DNA of 64,000 bases. It comes from Erinaceus europaeus. Its lineage: Eukaryota; Chordata; Mammalia; Eulipotyphla; Erinaceidae. The notes under the pieces are model-generated. The model ran no database searches. It had not been told where the DNA came from and saw only the letters and a list, made by a program, of their open reading frames with translations. This document shows, piece after piece, positions 43,945 to 57,527 of the stretch (the first letter of the stretch is position 1; each line of letters begins with the position of its first letter). The stretch spans positions 58,441,546 through 58,505,545 of the forward strand of contig NC_080164.1 of the NCBI RefSeq assembly GCF_950295315.1. Reading direction: 5' to 3'. A program made the position numbers and the translations under genes.

Positions 43945-44215
43945 GGGGCCAGAAGATGACTCAGCTGGTAAAGCATACAGATTGTCATGTGGGAAACCTC
44001 GAGCTCAAGCCCTGGGACATTACATGGGATCCACTGCAAAGGGAAAGTTTACCCATTGGTGAAATAGTACTCTTGTTATCTCTCCTCTCACTGTCTCACT
44101 TTCCCTCTCTGTTGACTACTCTCTAACAAATAAATGGGAAAAAATGGTTGCCAGGTACAATGATGGAGTCCTGAAAGCATGGAATCCCAGCAACAGTTAT
44201 GGTGGCAATATCTAT
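43945..44215 (+). mobile_element. tRNA-derived SINE, long form
   Basis: GGGGGCCAGAAGATGACTCAG head, CCTCGAGCTCAAGCCC B-box-like part, a GGTGAAATAGTACTC segment, a C/T body and AACAAATAAATGGG. The distal GTTGCCAGGTACAATGATGG segment matches other long forms loosely. Confidence 0.75.
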
Positions 44216-44469
44216 TTTTAAAGAATTGTGAAGTTTTGTTGTCTATCTCTGTTCAGTACAATTAGAAATGGAAACCAGTAAATAAAAATAATTAAAATTC
44301 CATGTCTGCAAATCAGTGAATATCTGAAAACAGAAATATAGTCTCTTCAACTATGCGACAACAACGCATATGTTTTATTTTATGTTATTTTCATATAGCA
44401 TATTTATTTATATAATCTCCATGACCTCAGTTCAGGCATATCATTTAAATTAATTAAAAGTTACCCATC

Positions 44470-45415
44470 CTAGACCTCTAAAAGATCTCTCTTTCCACTG
44501 TCACTGGTTATCTCCATCAGGAGCAAAATAGTGGACCCTCTTATGGGTTTCTACAGGAACTATCCCTCAATGTGGATCAACAATGGTAGGGACTGCCCCA
44601 CTCTCCAAAGGGAGGTTGGGTCAACATTCTTTGCCACTTGAGAAAGACAAGTCCTGCAATGAGTGCAGTGTAGAATGTTCCTATTTATGACCACAGAATG
44701 TGAACTCAGATCTACAGGGATACAGAGGTTACACAGGCACATGTAATGAATATGGGCCCCAGATCAAATTAATGGGGTTTGCAGTTAACAATATTTATAT
44801 ACTTTCCCCATATTTTGGAGCTACCCAGCTCCAGCTTTCTAGTCCTATCTCCAACTCTGACACCATCTGCCCTAGACAATACACTTAGCCCACCTGCATG
44901 TTAACTGTCGGACTCAGGCAAAAATTAATAAACTCATGGGCCCCTTGGAATATGCCTAAAAGTAGACCTACTAACTTTTTCTAAAAAAAAAAAAAGAGAG
45001 AGAGAGAGAGAGAGCCCAAATCTTATCTGCTGTATTCTTACCTTTAGGTTCCTGATTATAAACAATTCGTTCTTCTTTATATCTTAATGCTTTTCCAGCT
45101 ATTAAGTTGCAGACATTATCATAACGCCAACCTGACTTCCCTGCACAGACAACCTCAACATGTGTCCTGGAACCCCACCTCTCCGGAGCCCAGCCCCACT
45201 ATGGAAATATAGAAACAGGCTGGGAGTATGGAACAACCTGTCAACACCTATTTCCAGTGGAGCAGCAATTACAAAAGCCAAACTTTCCACCTTCTGCACC
45301 CAATAATGATAGGATATGAACTATAATGGTGGGAATTGTGTGGAATTGTACCCCTCTTATCCTACAGTCTTATCAATCATTACTAAATCAGTACTATAAA
45401 AAATAAAAATTAAAT
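44470..45415 (+). mobile_element. LINE-1 3' end, long-UTR lineage
   Basis: TAGACCTCTAAAAGATCTC, GTTATCTCCATCAGGAGC, CTCAGATCTACAGGG, ACAATATTTATATAC and CCATATTTTGGAGC correspond to the extra segment of the long 3' UTR. It then runs through the terminal part, GTGTGGAATTGTACCCC, to an A-rich end. An AGAGAG run lies at 44995-45014. The copy is old and has lost about 40 bases near 45301. Confidence 0.85.
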
Positions 45416-48250
45416 ATTTTTAAAATTAAAAGTTACCTATCATTTTCATTATATCTGAAAAAGAACTAAACATTCTTAGTTCATCATTTTATGTCCTCAA
45501 TAATTTTACTTTATATAAGACCTACATCTATAAGCAAATTTCTAAGATTTAAGTTCCAGAGAGAAATAGCCCTGAGTGACAGCATAGCTACATGCCCCAT
45601 GCTGCCACCTAATTATTTAAATTTTTCTTTTTCTTAAACCCCCATTTAAATGTCATTCTATTTGTGATGCTTTTCCAGATCAGTCCATGTTCCCTGCGTG
45701 CCCTTGCTCCTCTAAAGTTTCTATAACAAGAATTTACTGTATCTTTATCATTTGACACAGACAAATGTCAGTGGACAAGATCTTGGTGAGTACACAAATA
45801 TACACACTTTCAAAATCTTTGAAAGGATTAACTGACCCCTTTTAAGTTTGTAATTTTGAATATCCCACAAAGTTTCTTCTATTTTTTTCTAAAACTAATT
45901 CTGATATTTGAGGTTTTCACTAGCATTTATTCTGATCATGTATTTCTAAAAAGTATTATGCAATTTCATAAACCCAAATGAACATTTAAAATGGAATAAA
46001 TTACAATAAGATAATGTAGTTCTTTCCTACCACAAGATAGCAGGGATACTATTATACTAATAAATAAAAATGGATATGATAAACTGTTTTCAATTATGCA
46101 CTATTTGGAACTATATTAAGTATTCTAATAAAAGGAGAAAATGGCAATATAAAAATGCTTATGGAGAAGTACAACAAAATAAACATTTAATGAAAGGTTC
46201 AGAGGGGAGAAATGTATCCTCTTACATTTTTTTCTAAGAAACAAAGCTTCTTAATATGAGAGACAAGTTCAGATGCAGAGTGGAGAGGTACAAGAAACAC
46301 AGAATAAAGCCCATCAACCTCTGAGGAGGTGGTGGATCCTGAATAAACCATATAGCACTTCTAGGCCTCAGTTAACCACACATAAAACAGAATGTTGTAC
46401 TAGTTTTAAAAATGAACTCAGTCTTAGAATCTCAGGGAAAATTTTATACAATAAACCATCATAGATAAATGCTACAGCTCATACCTCAAGTGATCTTTGT
46501 TTTTAATAATACATTTTAATCAACAGTCATGATATTCAGAGGTAAAGCTTCCTTTAAACTCATTACAAAAAGATAATAAATTTTTACTTTTTTACCAAAT
46601 GAAGCACAATATTGGAATTGTTTTTCAAGATGTGACACAAACTTAGTTTTACAATATACATTTCAAGTACAGTTTTATTGTATTAAACATTGTTGAAACG
46701 TTCAATTTTAATACTTATATGGCTATCATAGAATAGAACCTCGCTTTCCTGAAACAACACACTTCTGTGTAGTTTTCCTCATGCAGTTTTTCTAATTTTT
46801 ATATAGCTATTGACTGAGAACACTTGAGTATGAGTATATACATTTTAGCTGTTTTTCCTATTAATTGGTTTTTCAACTTTATATTATCCCAAAGGTTTAA
46901 TCCAGTGTTACTATACACTTACCACATACTCTTTATTTTGTGCCACAAGGTGGCATCTTATTATTTTGGTATAAACTTCTGAGTATTAGAATAATTTGAA
47001 TAACTGCATATAACTGAACTTCCAAAAATATCTAAGACAATCATATAATAGTTGTGCAAGTATATGGCATTTCAGTTAGCTAATTCAAGTAGTGCTTGTG
47101 CATATTTATGTTCCTAGATACTCATAATATTGGATATTTGAGAATGATGAGCTGTTCACACTGAAAAAGTCAATAAACATCCTCCTCTAGATGTTAAGTT
47201 CATAGAGATGGGTAATAAAAAGCATACTCTGTAAAATAAAGGTGTTTAAATAAAAACTTCTTAGAAATGGCTACACATGAGGAACAGACAAAGCACACAT
47301 CAATTTACCAATTGCTTTTAATATCCAGATTAAGTAATGCATTATGGCCACTGTGCCTACCGTGTTGTTGCCACTAGGCTGGGCATTTTTACATCTCTTC
47401 ACATTTCATGTCAAATTTTGCCGAACATACTAATCCTAAACAGACAGTAGTCTAGTGCTTCTCAAACTCCCAATGAATAAATAAATCATCCGAGGAACTT
47501 GACAAAATATAAAATCCCAAGCCCCACCTACTAGAAACTTCAAGTCAGAAATAGTACAATACACAATAAAAGCCTACAAATATTAATACTTCCAACACAT
47601 TAAACTCTAAGATAGCCCTGAAAAAGTAATTTTAGTAACAAAAGAAAAACCTGTAAAGCTAAAATAAATTGGTGCATATATGAGATATTTTAATAACATA
47701 ATAAACCCACTTTGTGGAATTATGAAAACCATGACTCCTAGTAGGGCTCACTTGAAATGTCATATCATTATTTCCTGCCACACATGAGTGATGAAGAATT
47801 AATGATAAGAGTGATGGTTGTTTTTAAGATAGGAAAAAAAGGAGGCTACCTCAGATAAGATTCATTTCAGTTCCTATCATGTCTTATAGACTGGTTTCCC
47901 CATAATTTACAATTTTATAAAGAGTAAATGGAAAACATTCTGTGGTGACACAAAAACAAAGTAGCAACTACATCATGGCCAAAAAAAAAAAGTCTTAAAG
48001 CTGCACTAGAAATGGTTCCCAGAACCTTGTCATCTCATAATTGTGTTCCTTTGTATATATTTGCAAAAATACATCCATAGACACCAAAGCCTAAAGCAAT
48101 TGTCTTAACATTAAACTCTGATGTTTTGACAGAAAACCAAAGCCTATTGAACCACTATGATCTATACTGGGTAATAATATATGTGAAATGTATGTTGTTC
48201 CTTCTGTAGCATTTCCAGTCTGTTGTATGTCATCTCTTTGATGTTTAAAA
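45416..48250. other. Unique DNA, no gene recognised
   Basis: About 2.8 kb of AT-rich DNA with no recent repeat. The only longer frame (46273-46464) has no recognisable domain. Confidence 0.45.
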
Positions 48251-48259
48251 GCAGAAAAA

Positions 48260-48960
48260 GATGCTTTTTAAACTGAAAAGATAATCCCTGCCTCACACCA
48301 TACATCAAATTGAATTCCAAAGCTTAAGGAGAGATGGATAAAAGAAACAATATGAGCACAGAAAATACACAACCCTGAAACAGAAAAACAGTAATACATG
48401 AAGTTAAAAGCATAATGCAACATAAAATATTAGTAGATTTGATTACAAAAAAATAAAGCAAAAATGTCAGTATAACAAAAAATATAAGCAAAATTAATAG
48501 AAGAAAATAATAAACAAATATCCTCAAAACATATACTAATGTGATGATATGTACTATAAAAAAAAGACGAACACTTTTAATGAAAATTGGGCCAAGTGGA
48601 CAATACGTAAGAACTACAAATAGCAATAAACTTAAGAAAAATATTTAATATTACTAAAAGTTAAGGAAATTCACATTATAAGAACAGTGGAGTTTTTTTT
48701 TAATCTTTCAGAATGAATTTTTTACTCTTAACACCTAATATTGAAAAAGGAAAGGAAAATAAGACTGTGGGATATTGCTACTGGAAATGTAAACTGGTAT
48801 AACATTTCTGGAAGGCAATTTAGCAATGCATGCAGAATTTTTCAAATATGCATATTTAACTAGTAAATGAAAATCTATTCAAAAATTCTAATAATATATT
48901 CAAAGGATAAGTGTGAAAAGATATCATGTCCTTCAAAGATTGAAAGGGCTCAACAATTCT
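48260..48960 (+). mobile_element. Ancient LINE-1 ORF2 fossil
   Basis: Pieces in the right order for the post-RT part of ORF2: CACACCATACATCAAATTG, a GATTTGATTACAAAAAAATA segment, AAATTGGGCCAAGTGGACAA and TGGAAATGTAAACTGGTATAAC with GGAAGGCAATTTAGCAATG. All frames are broken and there is little sequence in common with the hedgehog-type young L1, so it predates that lineage. Confidence 0.65.
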
Positions 48961-49505
48961 TTCAATTGTAGTTATGAAATATTTTAATAAAGGGAGAAGA
49001 CATTATATTCTTAGCAGAATAAAGAACTTTGAAATAAAACAAGTACTTTATTCTCAACTTAGAAAGTGAAGATATATAAACTTGAGACAACATAAGGGAT
49101 ATACATTGATATAACATCAAACTAGTAGCAAAAAGGAACTATACGCTATAATCTTACAATTTTGTGACCCACTGTTAATCACAATAAATATAAAAAAAAA
49201 GATTAACAATGGCAAAATTAAAAAGAAAATATTAGCTGAGAGTATTTTTAGGAACTTGATTACAACTTCTTTTTAATATTCATTTTCAGTTCATTGAACT
49301 TTTCTAAAATTTTCTTAATGAGTCTGAGGGTTAATGTCATATGGCAACACACTGAGACTATGATGCCCAGTTATTTGGTCAAACACCAGTCTAAATGTTA
49401 CTGTAAAGGAGTATTTTAGTGTTTATAATCAGTAGACTTTTTCTAAAGAATATAACCCACCAAAATGTAGGTCTCAACCAGTCACTAAAGGGCTTTAATA
49501 GCAAA
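48961..49505. other. Unique or decayed DNA
   Basis: Possibly the decayed continuation of the ancient L1; nothing firm. Confidence 0.35.
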
Positions 49506-49509
49506 GCAT

Positions 49510-49655
49510 AACCTTGGGTCCATACTCCCAGAGGGATAAAGTATAGGAAGGCTATCAGGGGAGGGGATGGGATACGGAGTTCCGGTGGTGGGATCGTACC
49601 CCTCTTATCCTATGGTTTTGTCAATCTTTCCTTTTTATAAATAAAAAAAAAAGAA
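49510..49655 (+). mobile_element. LINE-1 3' end, about 145 bases
   Basis: CCTTGGGTCCATACTCCCAG, GGGATACGGAGTTCCGG and CGTACCCCTCTTATCC, then TTTATAAATAAAAAAAAAAG. A heavily 5'-truncated insertion. Confidence 0.85.
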
Positions 49656-49907
49656 AATTCTCAAAGTGAAATAAATTTACCTCAAAACTGCAACATTCTG
49701 CCTTAAGCCAAACAGATAACTCACTTTACTGGGCTCCAATGTCCCAATACCCATTGCCCAGGTGTCAACCATAGCACTCCACACGGGAACTAGTAGGACA
49801 CTACTCCAAGGGGGAGCGTGGATGTCCTGGAGTCTCCCTTCAGGAGATCCTGACCCAGTGTGTTTGTGCTGTTCTGCATATTTGGGACTGAATATATAAA
49901 ATCTAGT

Positions 49908-50190
49908 CTGAGTTTCTGGCCAGCCTACTCAACAGGAAAATATAGAAACAGGCTGGGGGTATGGATAGACCTGTTAGTACCCATATCCAGTGGAGAAGCA
50001 ATTACAAAAGCCAGACCTCCCACCTTCTGCTCCCCATAAAGATCTTAAATCCATACTCCCAGAGGGATAAAGAACAGGGAACCTTCCAATGGGAAGGGGA
50101 TGGTATATGGAACTCTGGTGGTGGGAATTGTATGTAATTCTACCCCTTTTATGCCACAATCTTGTCAGTCATTATTAAATTACTAATAAC
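49908..50190 (+). mobile_element. LINE-1 3' end fragment
   Basis: AATATAGAAACAGGCTGGGGG, CAGTGGAGAAGCAATTAC, CTCCCAGAGGGATAAAG, CTCTGGTGGTGGGAATTG and ATCTTGTCAGTCATTATTAAA. Older and more diverged than the preceding fragment. Confidence 0.82.
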
Positions 50191-50770
50191 ATACAGTTAT
50201 AAAGAAAAACAGAAACAAAAAAATAATTTCAAATGTTCCAGCCTTCACAACCTTGTGACTCAATTCCTTGGGGAAAAAAAAAAAAAAAAAAACAATTCAA
50301 ACAAAACCAAAAAGCTCTCTCAATGTCTTTCTCTCCTTAAATATAGCACCAGTCTCCCCCAAAATGTCCAGACAGGTCTTTCCCAATATCCAGGAGAGAA
50401 GTTTTCCAATATGTGAATCCTTGGCATGTGGAGTTAATGGCAATGAAGTCCATGCAAACTTTAGGAGAAACTGCTACCAAAACCTTCAAGAATGATGATT
50501 ACCTAGATTTAGGGACATCTCTGGTAATAGCCTTCTTATAGGAGAAATCTATCTTAATGTATGGCAAGAACCTAGAAACAAGATTTTGTCCTACAAAGTT
50601 GTCTCTCCTCTTTCCTAGTTACCCAAACCTAGTTACCTAGAAGCAAGCCTAGTTATCTCAGCCCCCTATTTCAAAATTCATGAGCCCAGGTATAAACCTC
50701 CAACTTGTCCCATAATTGAATGAAAATCTATGTAAACTCTCCATACCTATATAATGAAAGTTGGGTTTCC
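50191..50770. other. Unique DNA
   Basis: Contains an A run (50273-50291). No gene or repeat family is recognised. Confidence 0.4.
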
Positions 50771-50771
50771 T

Positions 50772-50997
50772 TTTAAAAAATTTTATGTATTTATTTATTT
50801 ATTTACTTATTAGATAGACACAGCCAGAAACTGAGAGGGAAGGGGGAGATAGAGATGGAGAGAGACAGAGACACATTCAGCCCTACTTCCCCACTGGCAA
50901 AGCTTTCCCCCCACAGGTTGGGATTGAGGGCTGAAACAGGGTTCTTGCACACTGTAACATGTGCGCTCAACCAGGTGCACTGCCACCTGGCCCCAAG
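50772..50997 (-). mobile_element. tRNA-derived SINE, short-tail type, minus strand
   Basis: ATTTATTTATTTATTTAC tail complement, CAGCCAGAAACTGAGAGGG, CCACTGGCAAAGCTTTCCC, CCACAGGTTGGGATTGAGGG, then AACCAGGTGCACTGCCACC and CTGGCCCC as the head complement. Confidence 0.9.
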
Positions 50998-51059
50998 TTG
51001 GGTTTCTATTAATGTTTGATGTGGATTTGTTGCATCCTTTAGCCCAAGAAGAATCCATA

Positions 51060-51180
51060 GGTATACATATATATGTATGTACATATATGCATATATATTG
51101 CATTTGTGTATACATATATGTACACTCATATATACATACACATTGGTTCTGTTTCTCTGGAGAACCCTGACTAATACAAT
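51060..51180 (+). repeat. (TATG/CATA)n tract followed by a conserved repeat end
   Basis: An alternating purine-pyrimidine tract of ATAC/ATGT units to about 51142, then GGTTCTGTTTCTCTGGAGAA and CCCTGACTAATACA. This is a phrase I recall from interspersed repeats of several mammals, but I cannot name the family. Confidence 0.55.
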
Positions 51181-52710
51181 GAGAATATATGAGTTTGTGC
51201 ATAACAAACAGATGATATGTGTGCAGTTTCCTTAATTATTATGTAAGAGTCACTGTTTATAATGCATAGGGTGGACAAAAATGTGAAGGCAAACTTTATA
51301 TTAGCCCTGTATAGTCATTTCTATTGTCTCTATTACATAGGATAACAATTTCTTTATCACTTGTCTACTATTTATAGGTAAAGTTTAATAATTTATATCA
51401 TGTAACCATCTGCTGACAAGATAAATTGCAGTCCTGAAGGTATTTCACTTTAAAAAAAAACATTTTTTATTTTGTTGCCTTTTCATATTAATACCTGCTA
51501 GTCTATCATGATAATTAATAAATGTAAGAGGCAGTCTAAGTCTCGGGGTTTTTTTTTCCAACTTTGTATAATTTAATTTATCAAATGGAAAATAATCTAG
51601 CAAAGAGTCATTAATTTCTTCTGAGAGGGAATCATTACTAGATATGTTAAATTTCCGATAATGTAGCTTCAAAACAGCTGTAGCCATGGAAAATTTTTAT
51701 AGTTTTAATTGAACATCTGTACATTTTAATTGATTAATTTGAAGAAAACACAGGGAAAAAAGAAAGAACAGTAGGTAATATGAATTTAACAAATGTTTCT
51801 TTTTGTTTTCTCTGCTTTTTAGTTAATGATTTTCAGTATAAACAAAATTAGAGATTATCAAACAACATTAAATAATTCCCATTGCTATAAACACATTCAG
51901 TCTGATTTAGCAGATAATAACTATTTTACTATAGAAATATTTTTCAATCAAAAGCATGCACTGTGATACATATGTGAAGATATACAGTGTTTATAAGGAT
52001 GCCTGTCTCCATGGAAAATGTTAGGGCAAGTCAGTACAACATCCAAATAGTGTAAAAATTATCTGACATTACAACCCCCACTGTTGCTACTGGTAGGCAC
52101 ATAGGGATGAATAGAACTGAAAATATTTCAGTAATTTTTGCCTTATCTAAACACATCACCCTCCCCAGTAATTCTTTTCCTCTTTAGAATGTATATTCTT
52201 TTATCAACTCATATTTCCGTAATACTTCATCTATTTCACTATCAAAACATAATTATCACAGGTACAGTGGTAGACCCATATTTCTCAGCTTTGCCAGTAT
52301 TTGGAAAGAATGTAGCTACAGAACAATATAGTTGCTATAAAAAGAACTATGAAAAACCTGTCAAGGCACAGCAGTTAAAAATAACCATACAATTCTCATA
52401 GATACTGAGTCAAATGAAAAACTAGGAAGATTTTGCTCACAGCAAGCATTGTTATCAACTAGTGAGCAGTGTATTTCCATATAGAATCTAAAGGTATATT
52501 TATCACTAACATTAGAAAACTGAAAGTAAAAACTGGATGAAGAATACAAATGCAGAGAAGGATCAAAGAAATGCATTGTCAGGAAATGAAACTAAAGTAG
52601 CTGCCCTACTTAGTATAAAGAAAAAAGATCAAATAATTCTGCGTATTCTAAATAATAACAATCACCTTGGAGTAAGATTTTATAATGTACTAACTGAAAT
52701 CTAGAAAACA
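51181..52710. other. Unique DNA, no gene recognised
   Basis: AT-rich sequence. Small frames at 51445-51687 (minus) and 52138-52401 (plus) have no recognisable domain. Confidence 0.45.
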
Positions 52711-52714
52711 GCCA

Positions 52715-53085
52715 GATTTTTTTTGTTGATTTAAAGATGATTGACAAGTCCATTGGATAAAGGTTACAATTTACAATTCCATACAATTTCCACCACCAGA
52801 GTTTTGCATCCTATCCCCTCCATTGGAAACGTTCCTATTCTTTCCCTCTGGGAGTATGGACCCAGGATCATCATGGGGTTGGGGTACAGGTCTGGCTTCT
52901 GTAATTGCTTCTCCACTGGGCGTGGGTGTTGACAGGTCTATCCATAATCCCAGCCTGTTTCTAACTTTCCCTCGTTGGGCAGGGCTCTGGAGAGGTGGAA
53001 TTCGAGGACACACTGGTGTGTTTGTCTGCCCAGGTAAGTCAGGTTGGTGTCATGATAGCATCTGCAACTTGGTGGCTGACTAGGT
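52715..53085 (-). mobile_element. LINE-1 3' end fragment, minus strand
   Basis: A T-rich start, then complements of the terminal 3' UTR: TTTCCACCACCAGAG, TCCCTCTGGGAGTATGG, TCTGGCTTCTGTAATTGC, GGTGTTGACAGGTCTATCC and AGGTAAGTCAGGTTGG. Diverged, so an older copy. Confidence 0.85.
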
Positions 53086-53250
53086 AAGATGTGAGCCTTT
53101 GCTATTGTCAAAATAATTTACAGAGAGCTATGTTAATTTTAGAAATTGGTCTGATTCCTAACCAGAGTTAAAACTACAGAACTAGCCATGATGAGTAGCA
53201 TCACAGTGTTTGCTTTAGATTAGCTTCTCATTTGGTGCATAAAAGTGTTT

Positions 53251-53519
53251 CACGGAAATCTGGCAATAGCACAAAGTGCAAGGACTGGCCTAAGTATCTT
53301 GGTTTGAAACTCCGGCTCTCCACCTGCAGAGGAGTCGCTTCAAAAATGGTGAAGCAGGTCTGCAGGTGTCTCTCTTCCTCTGCCTCTCTCTGTCTTCCCA
53401 TTCTTTCTCCAATTCTCTCTGTCCTATCTAACAACAATGACATCAACAACAACAATAACTTCAACAACAATAAAAAAAAAACAAGGGCAACAAAAGGAAA
53501 AATAAATATATAATTTTTT
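53251..53519 (+). mobile_element. tRNA-derived SINE, 5'-truncated
   Basis: The A-box part is missing. It begins near GGCAATAGCACAAAGTGCAAGG, followed by GGTTTGAAACTCCGG, GTGAAGCAGGTCTGCAGG, a C/T body and a CAACAACAATGACATC tail with ACAAGGGCAACAAAAGG. Direct repeats AAAGTGTTT at 53242-53250 and 53520-53528. Confidence 0.88.
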
Positions 53520-53615
53520 AAAGTGTTTTAGAAGCTCTCAGAGAAGGTGAATATAATAATTAAAGATTGGACTATATATCCGCCAAGGAAAATAAAGGAC
53601 AAAAATCTGGCAACA

Positions 53616-56182
53616 CCAAGCTAGAGAATCTGGAAGAAATGGAAAAATTCCTAGAAACCTATGCACTTCCAAAACTGAACCAAGAAGAACTACAAAAACT
53701 AAATGCACCAATCACAGAAAAAGAAATTGAAACCGTTATTAAGAATCTCCCCAACAACAAAAGTCCTGGACCAGATGGCTTCACAAACGAATTCTACAAA
53801 ACTTTCAGGAAACAGTTAATACCCATACTTCTTAAGCTATTCCATAAGATTGAAGAAACAGGAATACTCCCTTCCACCTTTTATGAAGCCAACATCACCC
53901 TGATACCAAAAGCTGATAGGGACAGAACAAAAAAGGAAAACTACAGACCAATATCTCTGATGAACATAGATGCCAAAATATTAAACAAGATCTTGGCCAA
54001 CCGGATACAGCAACACATCAAAAAGATTGTTCATCATGACCAAGTGGGATTCATCCCAGGAATGCAAGGCTGGTTCAACATCCGTAAATCAATCAATGTC
54101 ATTCATCACATCAATAAAAGCAAAGCCAAAAACCACATGATTATCTCAATAGATGCAGAGAAAGCCTTTGACAAAATCCAACACCCGTTCATGCTCAAAA
54201 CTCTACAAAAAATGGGAATAGATGGGAAATTCCTCAAGATAGTGGAGTCTATATATAGCAAACCTACAGCCAACATCATACTCAATGGACAGAAGCTGAA
54301 AGCATTCCCCCTCAGATCGGGGACTAGACAGGGCTGTCCAATGTCACCGTTACTCTTCAACATAGTATTAGAAGTTCTTGCCATAGCAATCAGGCAAGAG
54401 AAAGAAATCAAAGGAATACAGATTGGAAGGGAAGAAGTCAAGCTCTCACTATTTGCAGATGATATGATAGTATACATAGAAAGACCTAAAGAATCCAGTA
54501 GAAAACTACTGGAAGTTATTAGGCAATAGAGCAAGGTATCAGGCTACAAAATCAATGTACAAAAATCAGTGGCATTTCTTTATGCAAACACTAAATCTGA
54601 AGAAGAAGACATCCAGAAATCACTCCCATTTACTGTTTCAGCAAAATCAATCAAATACCTAGGAATAAAGTTGACCAAAGAAGTGAAGGCTTGTATGCTG
54701 AAAACTATGAGTCGCTACTCAAGGAGATAGAAACTGATACCAAGAAATGGAAAGATATCCCATGCTCATGGATTGGAAGAATAAATATCATCAAAATGAA
54801 TATTCTCCCCAGAGCCATATACAAATTTAATGCAATACCCATCAAAGTTCCACCAAGCTTCTTTAAAAGAATAGAACAAACACTACAATCATTTATCTGG
54901 AACCTGAAAACACCTAGAATTGCCAAAACCATCTTGAGAAAAAGAAACAGAAATGGAGGCATCACACTCCCAGACCTTAAACTATATTATAAAGCCATCA
55001 TCATCAAAACAGCATGGTACTGGAACAAAAATAGGCACACAGACCAGTGGAACAGAATTGAAAGCCCAGAAGTAAATCCCAACACCTATGGGCATCTAAT
55101 CTTTGATAAGGGGGCCCAAAGGATTAAATGGAAAAAGGAGGCTCTCTTCAATAAATGGTGCTGGGAAAACTGGGTTGAAACATGCAGAAGAATAAAATTG
55201 AACCACCTTATCTCACCAGAAACAAAAATCAACTCCAAATGGATCAAAGACCTAGATGTCAGACCAGAAACAATCAAATACTTAGAGGAAAACATTGGTA
55301 AAACAGTTTCCCACCTACACCTCAAGGACATCTTTGATGAATCAAACCCAATTGCAAGGAAGACTAAAGCAGAAACAAACCAATGGGACTACATCAAATT
55401 GAAAAGCTTCTGCACAGCCAAAGAAACTATTAAACAAACAGAGAGACCCCTCACAGAATGGGAGAAGATCTTCACATGCCAGACATCAGACAAGAAACTA
55501 ATCACCAAAATATATAAAGAGCTCAGCAAACTTAGCACCAAAAAAGCAAATGACCCCATCCAAAAATGGGCAGAGGATATGAACAAAAGCATTCACCTCA
55601 GAGGAGATCCAAAAGGCTAACAAACATATGAAAAACTGCTCTAGGTCACTGATTGTCAGAGAAATGCAAATTAAGACAACACTAAGATACCACCTCACTC
55701 CTGTAAGAATGGCATACATCAAAAAGGACAACAGCAACAAATGCTGGAGAGGATGTGGGGACAGAGGAACCCTTTTACATTGCTGGTGGGAATGTAAATT
55801 GGTACAGCCTCTGTGGAGAGCAGTTTGGAAAACTCTCACAAGGCTAGACATGGACCTTCCATATGATCCAGTAATTCCTCTCCTGGGGTTATACCCCAAG
55901 GACTCCATAACACCCAACCAAAAAGAGGTGTGTACTCCTATGTTCATAGCAGCACAATTCATAATAGCTAAAACCTGGAAGCAACCCAGGTGCCCAACAC
56001 CAGATGAGTGGCTGAGAAAGCTGTGGTATATATACACAATGGAATACTATGCAGCTATCAAGAACAATGAACCCACCTTCTCTGACCCATCTTGGACAGA
56101 GCTAGAAGGAATCATGTTAAGTGAACTAAGTCAGAAACATAAAGATGAGTATGGGATGATCCCACTCATCAACAGAAGTTGA
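53616..56182 (+). pseudogene. LINE-1 ORF2, truncated, with one stop and two frameshifts
   Basis: It contains the reverse transcriptase (FADD near 54450) and the C-terminal segment with an intact CX3CX7HX4C motif (55740-55795). A TAG at 54527-54529 replaces a tyrosine codon. One base is missing near 54687 (GAAGTGAAGGCTTG against GAAGTGAAAGACTTG), and one extra base lies near 55589 (ACAAAAGCATTC). The endonuclease and N-terminal region were never copied. Dead on arrival. Confidence 0.93.
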
Positions 56183-57527
56183 CTAAGAAGATCTGAAAGG
56201 GAAACTAAAAGCAGGACCTGATCAAATTGTAAGTAGGGCACCAAAGTAAAAACCCAGTGGTGAGGGGTAGACATGCAGCTTCCTGGGCCAGTGGGGGGTG
56301 GGAGTGGGTGGGAGGGATGGGTCACAGTCTTTTGGTGGTGGGAATGGTGTTTATGTACACTCCTAGCAAAATGTAGACATATAAATTAGAAGTTAATTAA
56401 TATGAGAGGGGGAAAATCAGTTGTATGTCTCAAAGTTTCTCAAAACACAAACAGAATCTTTTTAATATATAGGCTGTGTATTTGATATGCAGACTCTCTC
56501 AAAAGCCTAGACCAAGTAGATTAGAAGCATCCAATAGCACAGCTATATACAAGATACTGGATACTGTACAGCAAACCCTAACAAAAGGACTTTTCAAAGT
56601 TAACCCAATTAACAAATAATGTGATGATAACATTAACTATCGATTGTCTTTTTGAACCCTAAGACAGCAGGAACCTCACATCTCCACTATAGAGCCCCTA
56701 CTTCCCCCAGTCCTGGAACCCTTGGATAGGGCCCACTTTCCCGTATGTGTCTCCCAATCCAAACCAAATAATATTGCATCCGCCGATCACAACCTAACCA
56801 ACGCAACTATTGCCACCTAACATGCTTCACCTCAGACTGTGTCCAGAGACTTCACGTGTGGAATGACAACCCTTCAGCTTCATTACTCGGGTGAGACCTT
56901 TCCTTTTATAGTACACTCTAATTTCATCTCAGGTAGTTCACTTTCTAACAAAGTCCCATAACCTAGATATACACCAGTTTCTGTGAGAGAGAGCTTATGT
57001 GCACACGTATCCATAAACTACTGCAAAATATATACCTGAAAGCACGATTACACTAGAGTTTGCAGTGAGTACCTCCCTAACACTTCCTCTCTACTATTCC
57101 AAGCTTGGGATCCATGATTGCTCAACAAATTGTTTGGCTTCGTATGTTAACTCTCTTTTCAATCACCAGGTTCCAGATGCCACCAGGATGCTGGCCAGGC
57201 TTCCCTGGATTGAAGACCCCACCAATTTGTCCTGGAGCTCAGCTTCCCCAGAGACACACCTTACTAGGGAAAGAGAGAGGCAGACTGGGAGTATGGACCG
57301 ACCAGTCAACGCCCATGTTCAGCGGGGAAGCAATTACAGAAGCCAGACCTTCTACCTTCTGCAACCCTCAATGACCCTGGGTCCATGCTCCCAGAGGGCT
57401 AGAGAATGGGAAAGCTATCATGGGAGGGTGTGGGTTATGGAGATTGGGTAGTGGGAATTGTGTGGAGTTGTACCCCTCCTACCTTATGTTTTTGTTCATT
57501 AATCCTTTCTTAAATAAAACATTTTAA
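53616..57527 (+). mobile_element. Young LINE-1, 5'-truncated
   Basis: It begins inside ORF2 (equivalent to about 7250 of the full-length copy) and runs to an A-rich tail with AATAAA at 57513-57518. A perfect 15-base duplication AAAAATCTGGCAACA lies at 53601-53615 and 57528-57542. Aligned by eye, it differs from the full-length copy only at scattered bases over 3.9 kb, including the same short-form 3' UTR. Confidence 0.96.
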
